Part shown: in pieces, positions 6,343 to 13,096 of the stretch
Layout of the letters: every line of letters starts with the position of its first letter
Position numbering within the stretch: the stretch's first letter is position 1
Source: a bacterium
GTDB taxonomy: Bacteria; UBP14; UBA6098; B30-G16
DNA length: 13,096 bases
Assembly: GCA_027064665.1 (NCBI GenBank)
Contig: JAMOPH010000187.1
Location: 1 to 13,096 of the forward strand
Direction: 5' to 3'
Notes under the pieces: generated by a model
Told to the model about the DNA's origin: nothing
Databases searched by the model: none
The model's input: the letters and a program-made list of their open reading frames with translations, nothing else
Made by a program: the position numbers and the translations under genes

Positions 6343-7752
6343 ATGGACGCGAAAAACAACCCCACCGGGCAGGATTTAAGGAAAGGCTACAAAGGCGCGG
6401 CGGAGTCAATTCTTCGGGAATATGGAATCCGTGTGTGGTCGGAGACGGAGATTATCACGAAAACCGGCAAATTCCGGGGGATAGTTCTTCCCCGCGCGGA
6501 GAACACCGATGACCGCCACATAGTCCTCAAACTGCCCAACGGATACAACATCGGCATCACTGTGGACGACATAGTCCAGATGAAAGAGATTGGCTACAGG
6601 CAGGCGCATTACAAAATCCCGGAGAAGGAGTTTCCCTATGACCCATCCAAGCCGAATGTGAGGCTTTTAGGCACCGGCGGGACAATTGCCTCGCGCCTTG
6701 ACTACCGTACCGGTGCGGTTATCCCGGCGTTTTCCCCGGGAGAACTTTACGGCGCGGTGCCCGAACTTGCCGAAATCGCCAACATTGAGACGGAAAAATT
6801 GTTTGCTGTCTTCTCGGAGAATATGGGACCGGAGCAGTATATCACCCTTGCGAAAGCCGCCGCGAAACACATTGAGGAGGGCGTTGATGGAATCGTAGTT
6901 GGGCACGGGACAGATACGATGCATCACACCGCCGCCGCGCTGACATATATGCTTCAGGACCTGCCGGTCCCTGTGGTTTTGGTAGGTTCACAGAGGAGTT
7001 CCGACAGACCCTCGTCCGATGCCGCTTTCAACCTTCTCAACGCAACCTACACCGCCGCCCGGGGCGATATCGCCGAGGTTATGGTCTGTATGTTCGGTCC
7101 CACATCGGATCTGTATGACCTGCTTCATCAGGGAACGCGGGTCAGGAAGATGCACTCGTCGTATCGGTCAACATTCCGCACGCTGGGGGACACCCCGCTG
7201 GCGATGGTCAACTGGCGCAAAGGAATTACGCCAATCAAAAAGGACTACCGCCGCAGGGATAAAAGCCGCAAAGTCAAATTGGACGCAGTTTTTGACGACA
7301 GGGTCTCGCTGGTCTATTACTACCCCGCGATGAAGCCGGACATTATCTACTCGCTGATTGAGAATGGATACAAGGGGATAGTGATTGCCGGCACCGGGCT
7401 GGGTCATGTGAACAAACCGCTGTATCCCGCCATCAAGCGGGCAATTAATGAGGGCGTCCACATATTTATGACCGTGCAGACCCTGTGGGGCTATGCCCAG
7501 ATGTATGTCTACGACACGGGCAGAGACCTGATGTCCCTCGGCGTGGTGCCGTTAGGGAATATGCTTCCCGAGGTGGCATACATAAAATTAGGCTGGGTTC
7601 TGGGACACACCCACAAGCGCGAGGAAGTCATCAAGATGATGACCACGCCCATCGCGCGCGATATCACCGAGCGGGAGCCATATAACGGATATCTGGTCTA
7701 TCAGGGGGGACTTCCCGAGGTGCAGAGGTTTTTGAAGGAATACCTGCGGTGA
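6343..7752 (+). CDS. gatD: GatD-type asparaginase / Glu-tRNA(Gln) amidotransferase subunit D homologue
   Basis: The 469-residue product has the two-part architecture of GatD. An N-terminal small beta-barrel domain (about 25-90) has KFRGIVLPRAEN and HIVLKLPNGYNIGI. A type I/II L-asparaginase domain follows. Catalytic motifs are intact: TGGTIAS (111-117, nucleophile T114), GHGTDTMHHTA (T190-D191), GSQRSSDRPSSDAAFNLLNA (215-234), and K269 in TRVRKMHSS. In archaea GatD releases ammonia from glutamine for GatE, which amidates Glu-tRNA(Gln). No gatE is in the window and the other genes look bacterial, so the role here (tRNA amidation or plain amidohydrolase) is open. The start is ATG 6343, with AAGAGGGGG close upstream and the homologous domain beginning soon after. 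The frame is open further upstream, but only through the repeat element and the end of ktrA. Confidence 0.88.
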   Translation: MDAKNNPTGQDLRKGYKGAAESILREYGIRVWSETEIITKTGKFRGIVLPRAENTDDRHIVLKLPNGYNIGITVDDIVQMKEIGYRQAHYKIPEKEFPYDPSKPNVRLLGTGGTIASRLDYRTGAVIPAFSPGELYGAVPELAEIANIETEKLFAVFSENMGPEQYITLAKAAAKHIEEGVDGIVVGHGTDTMHHTAAALTYMLQDLPVPVVLVGSQRSSDRPSSDAAFNLLNATYTAARGDIAEVMVCMFGPTSDLYDLLHQGTRVRKMHSSYRSTFRTLGDTPLAMVNWRKGITPIKKDYRRRDKSRKVKLDAVFDDRVSLVYYYPAMKPDIIYSLIENGYKGIVIAGTGLGHVNKPLYPAIKRAINEGVHIFMTVQTLWGYAQMYVYDTGRDLMSLGVVPLGNMLPEVAYIKLGWVLGHTHKREEVIKMMTTPIARDITEREPYNGYLVYQGGLPEVQRFLKEYLR

Positions 7753-7756
7753 ATAA

Positions 7757-7920
7757 CCTGTGGAAATATGTGTTGATGGAAAAGGGCGGGATGTTGACAA
7801 TTGTTGACAACAGAGTTTTCTCAACAGGGCGCCGAATTTATCAAAGGGAAATCAACAGAGTTTTCAACAGGGTTTCGCTCTGGCGCGCAACAACTTAGAG
7901 CGTTCCCAACAGTATTAACA
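7757..7920. promoter_or_regulatory. Cluster of DnaA-box-like 9-mers
   Basis: This gap between gatD and ftcD is dense in 9-mers ending TCAACA or similar. On the + strand they are TTCTCAACA (7818-7826), AAATCAACA (7849-7857), TTTTCAACA (7861-7869) and TTCCCAACA (7903-7911). On the - strand they are TTGTCAACA twice, exactly 10 bp apart (7792-7800, 7802-7810), and ATTTCCACA (7759-7767). They resemble the DnaA box TTATCCACA with one to three mismatches. A direct repeat, CAGAGTTTTCTCAACAGGG near 7811 and the same sequence minus TC near 7855, lies within the cluster. It could be a DnaA-binding control region, a replication origin, or a site for another protein. No DnaA-linked gene is nearby. Confidence 0.5.
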
Positions 7921-7935
7921 GACTAAGTATAAGCA

Positions 7936-7978
7936 GTTGTTTTTCACATATAAAAACTATAAAAACGAAAATAACAAC
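7936..7978 (+). promoter_or_regulatory. AT-rich stretch before ftcD, possible promoter or unwinding region
   Basis: The sequence is strongly A/T-biased with two TATAAA motifs (7949-7954 and 7958-7963). TTGTTT at 7937-7942 is a weak -35 candidate with a short 15-bp spacer to the second TATAAA. It directly follows the DnaA-box-like cluster, the arrangement seen at DNA-unwinding elements, but it is also what a promoter for ftcD would look like. Confidence 0.35.
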
Positions 7979-7984
7979 AGGAGG
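7979..7984 (+). promoter_or_regulatory. Ribosome-binding site of ftcD
   Basis: A perfect AGGAGG sits 8 bases before the ATG at 7993 and fixes that start. Confidence 0.85.
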
Positions 7985-7992
7985 TTTCCCAG

Positions 7993-9840
7993 ATGGCTGA
8001 ACCCAAAATTGTGGAATGCGTGCCCAATTTCTCTGAGGGCAGAGATATGAAGGTTATTGAGCAGATTGCCGATGCGATAAAGTCAGTGGAGGGGGTTGAA
8101 CTCAAGGACATTGACCCGGGCGCGGCGACAAACCGCACGGTGTTCACATTTATCGGCGAGCCCGATGCCGTGGTTGAGGCGGCGTTCAGGGCAATCAAAA
8201 AAGCCGCCGAACTGATTGATATGCGCAAGCACAAGGGCGCACATCCAAGAATCGGCGCCACCGATGTCTGCCCGTTCGTGCCAGTCTCCGGCGTCACTAT
8301 GGACGACTGCGTGGAACTGGCGAAAAAACTGGGCAAGCGCGTCGGAGAGGAATTGGGTATCCCGGTCTATCTCTATGAATACGCCGCCACCTCGCCGGAA
8401 AGACGCAATCTCGCCTACATCCGCAGAGGAGAGTATGAGGCGCTTCCGGAAAAACTCAAGGAACTCCCGCCCGATTTCGGTCCCTCGGAGTTCAATGAGT
8501 GGATTGCCAAAACCGGTGCCACAGTTATCGGCGCCCGCGAATTTCTAATTGCCTACAACATCAACCTCAACACCACCGAAAAACAATACGCCACCGATAT
8601 CGCCTTTGAACTCCGCGAAAAAGGACGCTCTGCCCGGAGAGGAAACATAAAGCCGTTCTACTTCCGCGGGGAGATAATTCGCTACGGGAAAAACCACTAT
8701 CCCTGCGGCAACTGCAATTTCGTCGCGAAGACCCTTGATGAACTTGAGGAACACACCCGGAGCGCGCACGGGTATTCCATCAAGGAACTTCTTCTGTTGA
8801 ACAACTACGACCTGAACAATCTTGAGGGCAAGGCGGTCAAAAAACCCGGGATGTTCAAGCACTGCAAGGCAATCGGCTGGTATGTGGACGACTACGGAAT
8901 TGCGCAGATTTCAATAAACCTGACCAACTACAAGGTCACCCCGCCACACGCGGTCTTAGAGGCGGCGCGCGAACTGGCAAAGGAGCGCGGTCTGGTGGTC
9001 ACCGGAAGCGAGATTGTCGGTCTGGTGCCGTTCCCGGCGATGATTCAGGCGGGCAAATTCTACCTGCGCCAGCAGGACAAATCCACCGGAATCCCGGTCA
9101 GGGACATCATTCACATCGCCATCCGCTCGCTGGGGCTTGAGGATGTCGCCAAATTTGACCCCGAGGAGAAAATCATCGGCTTGCCGAAAATCCCCGAGGA
9201 TGCCCTCGTCCGTATGGAGACGGTTGATTTTGTTGATGAGGTCTCGCGGGAATCCCCCGCTCCTGGCGGCGGTTCTGTTGCGGCGCTGGCGGGTTCATTG
9301 GGTGCGGCGCTGGCGTCAATGGTCGCAAATCTGACTGCAAACAAGCACTCCCGCGGCGAATTCAAGGACAGGCTCATCTCCATCGCCGAGAAGGCGCAGG
9401 AGGTCAAGGACGCTCTCATCCGCGCGGTGGACGAGGACACTCAGGCGTTCAACGACTACCTTGAAGCGCTCAGGATGCCCAAAGGCACCCCCGAGGAGCG
9501 CAAAGCCCGAGAGGAGGCGATTCAGGCGGGGCTGAAAAAGGCTGTTCGGGTGCCGCTGCGCACGGCGGAACTGTCTATGGAAGCCCTCAAATTAGCCGCG
9601 GAAATCGCTGAAATCGGCAACAAAGCCTCGGTGTCCGATGCCGGCGTCGGCGCACAGATTGCTCTCACCGGTGTCATCGGCGGGGTCCTCAATGTCCTCA
9701 TCAACCTCAAGGACATCAAGGACAGGGAGTTCGTTGAGGATATGAAGCGCCGCTGCGCAGAACTTGAGAGCGAAGCGAAGATGCTTGCAGAGCGGGTGCT
9801 CGCAAAGGTGAAGTTCACCATCGCAGAGGCGGAAAGATGA
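7993..9840 (+). CDS. ftcD: Bifunctional glutamate formiminotransferase / formiminotetrahydrofolate cyclodeaminase with a zinc-finger insert
   Basis: This cytoplasmic folate enzyme of histidine breakdown moves the formimino group from formiminoglutamate to tetrahydrofolate, then deaminates it to methenyl-THF. The 615 residues hold the transferase domain (1 to about 400: ECVPNFSEGRD; HPRIGATDVCPFVP with the likely catalytic H84; KAIGWYVDDYGIAQ; TGSEIVGLVP). The cyclodeaminase follows (about 405-615: SPAPGGGSVAALAGSLGAAL; NKASVSDAGVGAQIALTG). Between GRSAR (211) and KAIGWY (292) lies an insert of about 75 residues with a C2H2 pattern, Cx2Cx12Hx4H (C238, C241, H254, H259), where related enzymes have a much shorter linker. 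The fused two-domain form is known from animals and some bacteria. No other hut genes are present. The stop overlaps the next gene's ATG (ATGA). Confidence 0.93.
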   Translation: MAEPKIVECVPNFSEGRDMKVIEQIADAIKSVEGVELKDIDPGAATNRTVFTFIGEPDAVVEAAFRAIKKAAELIDMRKHKGAHPRIGATDVCPFVPVSGVTMDDCVELAKKLGKRVGEELGIPVYLYEYAATSPERRNLAYIRRGEYEALPEKLKELPPDFGPSEFNEWIAKTGATVIGAREFLIAYNINLNTTEKQYATDIAFELREKGRSARRGNIKPFYFRGEIIRYGKNHYPCGNCNFVAKTLDELEEHTRSAHGYSIKELLLLNNYDLNNLEGKAVKKPGMFKHCKAIGWYVDDYGIAQISINLTNYKVTPPHAVLEAARELAKERGLVVTGSEIVGLVPFPAMIQAGKFYLRQQDKSTGIPVRDIIHIAIRSLGLEDVAKFDPEEKIIGLPKIPEDALVRMETVDFVDEVSRESPAPGGGSVAALAGSLGAALASMVANLTANKHSRGEFKDRLISIAEKAQEVKDALIRAVDEDTQAFNDYLEALRMPKGTPEERKAREEAIQAGLKKAVRVPLRTAELSMEALKLAAEIAEIGNKASVSDAGVGAQIALTGVIGGVLNVLINLKDIKDREFVEDMKRRCAELESEAKMLAERVLAKVKFTIAEAER

Positions 9841-10640
9841 ATAAGTTGAACAGAGCAGTATTCATCCCTCTTCTGGCGGTGCTGATTTTTGGCGGATGCG
9901 AAAAGACCGTCAACCAGACCGAAACCATCGCCCCACCGGTTGAGGTTTACGGAAGAATTTTGACCAACAATGGATATCCCGAGGGAACCGGCGCGATCTA
10001 TTTGACCATCTACAACATCCTCGGGATAGCGGAGGTTACGGTCAATGACCGGCAGGCGGAGACGGGACCGGATTCGTATCATCTGAGTTTCCCGGCGCTT
10101 GATGCGGGAGATACCATCCGCCTATCCGTGAGAGCAGTGAACGCCCTCGGCGACAGCGTCTTCGGATACTACGAAACAGTCGCTCCACAGCGTCCCGAAA
10201 TCTACGGCGCAGTTGACGATACCATAACCATAAACTCACCCGATTCCCTCACTATTCACTGGTCGGAGGTGGAGGAAGCCAACAAATACGCCGTCCATCT
10301 GCACCTGTATTACTCCTGGACTGTCGGGGACTACGACCTTGAAAGTTATTCGGTTTATATTGACACGGTGGTGGCGGAAAATTACCTGACAATACCCCGC
10401 GAGACCCTGTTCCCTGACCCGCCGGTGTTTGAGAAAATTGACTATTGCTCCGGCTATGTGGTCGTTGTGGCTTTGTGCGGGGAAACAGAACCGGGCGATT
10501 CCTCAAGTTTTTCCGGAGATATGGTGGGATATATAGAGGTTGAGGTTGAATCACCGGAGTGTTATCTGAAAATCGCCGGCGCTTCCCCAATAAAGTTGTG
10601 GGGTATCACATCATATCGTAGGGGTCAACATCAATTTTGA
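9837..10640 (+). CDS. Putative lipoprotein with a fibronectin type III-like domain
   Basis: The 267-residue product begins with a short basic N-terminus and a hydrophobic stretch ending FGGC, a plausible lipobox with the lipidated cysteine at C21. The leader peptide would be cleaved by signal peptidase II. The mature part is acidic and beta-rich. Residues about 120-200 (SLTIHWSEVEEANKYAVHL) have the Trp-rich strand pattern of FN3-like domains, and residues about 35-115 may form a first, transthyretin- or FN3-like beta domain. Its function is unknown. The ATG overlaps the ftcD stop by 4 bases, which suggests translational coupling. Its 3' end runs 35 bases into the 3' end of priA on the other strand, so the last 11 or so residues may be a recent extension. 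Confidence 0.75.
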   Translation: MNKLNRAVFIPLLAVLIFGGCEKTVNQTETIAPPVEVYGRILTNNGYPEGTGAIYLTIYNILGIAEVTVNDRQAETGPDSYHLSFPALDAGDTIRLSVRAVNALGDSVFGYYETVAPQRPEIYGAVDDTITINSPDSLTIHWSEVEEANKYAVHLHLYYSWTVGDYDLESYSVYIDTVVAENYLTIPRETLFPDPPVFEKIDYCSGYVVVVALCGETEPGDSSSFSGDMVGYIEVEVESPECYLKIAGASPIKLWGITSYRRGQHQF

Positions 10641-13011
10641 GTTTGACGCCCTTGAAATTTGCCCTTGCGAGTTGATGCAGAAACGGGAGAAGCGCCCGGA
10701 TATCCTTGGATTTGACTATCAGATGCCAGCGATATTCGCGCTTGAGTCTGCCCAGCGGCGGCTTTGTGGGCGAAAGGACTTTTATCCCCTCAATTCCGGC
10801 GGACAGAAGCAACCGATATATTTTCCTGACCGCCTCTTCGGCGGCGGTGGAGTCCTCGCTGGAGGCTAATATCCTCACTATGCGGGAGAAAGGCGGGTAT
10901 CCCAGCACCTGCCGGCGGGCGAGAGTGTGCTTGAAAAAGTTCTCATAATCGTGTCTGATTGCGAACTGGACTGCCGGCTCATCGGGGTGGCGCGTCTGAA
11001 TTATGACCAGCCCGGGCTTTTCGCCCCGTCCCGCGCGACCTGCCACCTGCGACAGAAGTTGAAATGTCTTTTCCCCGGCGCGGAAATCCGGTATCGCCAT
11101 CCCGACATCGGCGTCAACCACCACCACAAGCGTGACATCGGGGAAATCGTGCCCCTTGGCTATCATCTGCGTGCCAACAAGCACCGCCCCCGGCGTGGAC
11201 GAGAATTTCTCCAATATCGCGGTCAAAGACCCCTTCCGGCTGACCGCATCGGAGTCAATCCTTATGACTTTTTCCCGCGGGACGAAGTCATACAGCATAA
11301 GTTCAATTTTCTGCGTGCCCTTGCCGCGGTGCTTGAAATTCTCCGAGTTGCAGTTGGGACATCTGTCCGGGGCGGGTGTGACATAGTCGCACCAGTGGCA
11401 CTTGAGTTCATCCCCGACACGGTGATATGTCAGTGTGACATCACAGTTCGGGCACCGGGGAACATACCCACAATCGGGGCAAATCAAACTGGTGGAGTAT
11501 CCTCGGCGGTTGAGAAGTAAAATCGTCTGCTCGCCCCTTTCTGCCCGCTTGAGGATTTCGTTTTTGGCGATGGGGGTGAAAATTCTCTCCCGCGGACGCA
11601 CCTTTTTGAGGTCCACCACCTTGACCTCGGGAAGTTTTGCCCCGGGCACGCGCTCGGTCATCTTAATCAGGCGGTATTTTCCCGTGACGGCGTTGTAGTA
11701 ACTTTCCATAGACGGTGTGGCAGAACCCAGAATCACTAAGGCGTTTTCGTATTTCCCGCGGACAACCGCCAAATCGCGGGCGTTGTAGTAGGGAACCTGC
11801 CCCTGCTTGTAGGAGTTCTCGTGTTCCTCGTCAACCACAATCAGCCCGAGGTCTCCGATTGGTGCGAAAATAGCCGACCTTGCGCCCAGCACGATTTTGA
11901 GTTCCCCGCGCTTTATCCTGCGCCAGGTGTCGTATCTTTCGCCGGGGGAGAGGTAACTGTGCAGAACCGCGACCTCCTCGCCGAAATACTCCCGCAGAAC
12001 GCCCCACATCTGTGGGGTGAGCGCAACCTCCGGCACCAGAACCAGCACCCCTTTCCCCATAGTGCGCACCATTTTCGCCGCCTCAAGATACACCAGCGTT
12101 TTCCCGCTCCCGGTGACGCCGTATATCAGGATTGGTTTCGTCTCGCCGGCAGAAAGCGCCGATTTGATTTCCTTCAGTGCCCTCTCCTGCGATGGCGTGA
12201 GTTCTTTTACCTCCGAGCGGGGCGTCAGCCAGCCGGTGGCACTGCGGAAAACCTCCTGCTTTGTAATTTTGACAAATCCCTTTTCCGCCAGCGCGCGGAA
12301 CGAACCGGCGCCGAACAGTTTCCGCAGAAATGTCGCGCGTGTGGGACCGTTGGCGGCGAGATACCGCAGAATTCCCGCCTGATTCGGCGCCCGGGATTCA
12401 AGCGAATCTATCGTCTCGGCGTCAATGTCGGGGGCGAGAGCGGCGACCTCCACGGTTTTTGGCATCGCCCGCTGACGGTATTCGTATCTCCTGCCCACCA
12501 GACCGTTTCGCTCCAGTTGGCGGATGTGATACATCACTCCGCGCCCGAGTTTGTTGACGATTTCCTTCAACTCCACCGGACCCTCGCGCAGAAGGTTGAG
12601 GATTTTCTGCTGGGTGGGATGAAGTCTGTCGTAGTAGTCCGGGATGCGCACCAAAAACAGGATTTGCTTTGTGTTCATTCCGGCGCCAAGCGGCAGGGCG
12701 GCGGAAATCGCCATCCCCGGCGGAGCGACATAATACTGCGCCACAAACCGGCAGAGTTTGAGAATCTGCGGCGTCAGAAGCGGCTCGTCGTCGGGGAAAT
12801 CGGCGATGGGCTTGATGGTCTCCGGGTCAATGTCGGGCTCGGCGAGGATATCAACCACAAAGCCCGTGGCTAATCGCCTGCCCAGAGGGACCATCACGCG
12901 CCATCCCGCAGACACCACATCCGCGAATTCCGGCGGGACGCCGTAGGTCAGAAGGTCGTATATCGGCGCGTCAACCGCCACCTTGGCGTATTTCGGAAAT
13001 TCTTTGCCCAT
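10606..13011 (-). CDS. priA: Primosomal protein N' (replication restart helicase PriA)
   Basis: This superfamily 2 DNA helicase recognises stalled forks and reloads the replicative helicase. From ATG 13011 the product is 801 residues. The N-terminal 3'-DNA-binding domain (KYAKVAVDAPIYDLLTYGVP) is followed by a winged-helix region. The helicase has Walker A GVTGSGKT (298-305), the DEEH box (394-397), LGSATPS, and a C-terminal lobe with GTQMIAKGHDFPDV and QVAGRAGRGEKPG. Eight zinc-binding cysteines (511, 514, 520, 523, 538, 541, 551, 554) sit between the lobes. It ends in the typical KIDVDPYDMM. A TTG at 13071 would add 20 residues that do not look like PriA, so the ATG is preferred. No obvious Shine-Dalgarno sequence precedes it. 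The gene converges on the lipoprotein gene. Confidence 0.97.
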   Translation of the reverse strand: MGKEFPKYAKVAVDAPIYDLLTYGVPPEFADVVSAGWRVMVPLGRRLATGFVVDILAEPDIDPETIKPIADFPDDEPLLTPQILKLCRFVAQYYVAPPGMAISAALPLGAGMNTKQILFLVRIPDYYDRLHPTQQKILNLLREGPVELKEIVNKLGRGVMYHIRQLERNGLVGRRYEYRQRAMPKTVEVAALAPDIDAETIDSLESRAPNQAGILRYLAANGPTRATFLRKLFGAGSFRALAEKGFVKITKQEVFRSATGWLTPRSEVKELTPSQERALKEIKSALSAGETKPILIYGVTGSGKTLVYLEAAKMVRTMGKGVLVLVPEVALTPQMWGVLREYFGEEVAVLHSYLSPGERYDTWRRIKRGELKIVLGARSAIFAPIGDLGLIVVDEEHENSYKQGQVPYYNARDLAVVRGKYENALVILGSATPSMESYYNAVTGKYRLIKMTERVPGAKLPEVKVVDLKKVRPRERIFTPIAKNEILKRAERGEQTILLLNRRGYSTSLICPDCGYVPRCPNCDVTLTYHRVGDELKCHWCDYVTPAPDRCPNCNSENFKHRGKGTQKIELMLYDFVPREKVIRIDSDAVSRKGSLTAILEKFSSTPGAVLVGTQMIAKGHDFPDVTLVVVVDADVGMAIPDFRAGEKTFQLLSQVAGRAGRGEKPGLVIIQTRHPDEPAVQFAIRHDYENFFKHTLARRQVLGYPPFSRIVRILASSEDSTAAEEAVRKIYRLLLSAGIEGIKVLSPTKPPLGRLKREYRWHLIVKSKDIRALLPFLHQLARANFKGVKLKIDVDPYDMM

Positions 13012-13096
13012 CGGACTTAAAATTATTAAATTCCCGCAGAATTGAAACAGGTTTGCAAATTTTTCTGGCAAATTGTGTTCCGGGAGGGCAGGAATT
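13012..13096 (-). promoter_or_regulatory. Upstream region of priA, promoter expected
   Basis: Read on the - strand the last 50 bases before priA are AT-rich, with TAATAAT about 10-17 bases before the ATG. No well-spaced -35 partner stands out. The region is cut by the window edge. Confidence 0.25.

Noticed and set aside
7794..7809. Two TTGACA motifs as -35 promoter boxes
   Set aside because: They match the -35 consensus, but no -10 hexamer lies 16-19 bases downstream of either. They are better explained as part of the TTGTCAACA repeats.
13012..13071. TTG start at 13071 for PriA
   Set aside because: The added 20 residues are unlike PriA and come from an AT-rich stretch that looks like promoter DNA. 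ATG at 13011 matches the usual N-terminus.

Overview
This window looks like chromosomal DNA from a Gram-negative-type bacterium of moderately high GC. It carries PriA, alanine racemase and a lipobox-bearing exported protein. Nothing in the sequence names the phylum. A gatD-type gene, normally archaeal, and a fused formiminotransferase-cyclodeaminase with a zinc-finger insert suggest an under-sampled lineage rather than a model phylum. That placement is an inference and weak.

Layout: (1) Positions 1-274 hold the AT-rich 3' end of a glycosyltransferase on the + strand, followed by what looks like the leftover tail of a second, more GC-rich glycosyltransferase. (2) Alanine racemase lies on the - strand (275-1432). 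(3) A 230-bp multi-hairpin repeat lies just upstream of alr (1477-1706), then about 290 bp without a recognisable gene. (4) A tight + strand run at 1993-5996 encodes an ElbB/DJ-1-like protein without any cysteine, the alpha subunit of class I fumarase without its beta subunit, and a KtrB/KtrA potassium uptake pair. (5) A second copy of the hairpin repeat, inverted relative to the first (6003-6268), lies just upstream of a GatD-type asparaginase/amidotransferase gene (6343-7752). (6) A 240-bp gap contains a cluster of DnaA-box-like 9-mers followed by an AT-rich stretch. (7) A bifunctional formiminotransferase-cyclodeaminase (7993-9840) overlaps the start of a lipoprotein gene (9837-10640). That gene's 3' end overlaps convergently with priA on the - strand (10606-13011).

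The best candidate for something undescribed is the dispersed repeat. Both copies have terminal GCGGGGG...CCCCCGC hairpins and internal hairpins. One internal 33-nt stem (15 bp + 3 nt + 15 bp) differs between the copies at three base pairs, and every change keeps the pairing. A third 33-nt hairpin of the same geometry is present only in copy 2. All three share the tip AAATC-NNN-GATTT. Both copies lie in the same orientation relative to the gene downstream of them (alr and gatD). This could be a structured leader RNA family or a non-autonomous mobile palindromic element.

Functionally the genes are mostly housekeeping: cell-wall D-alanine supply, potassium uptake, amide and histidine-derived one-carbon metabolism, and replication restart. 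Apart from KtrAB and the possible coupling of the cyclodeaminase and lipoprotein genes, they do not form one obvious pathway.
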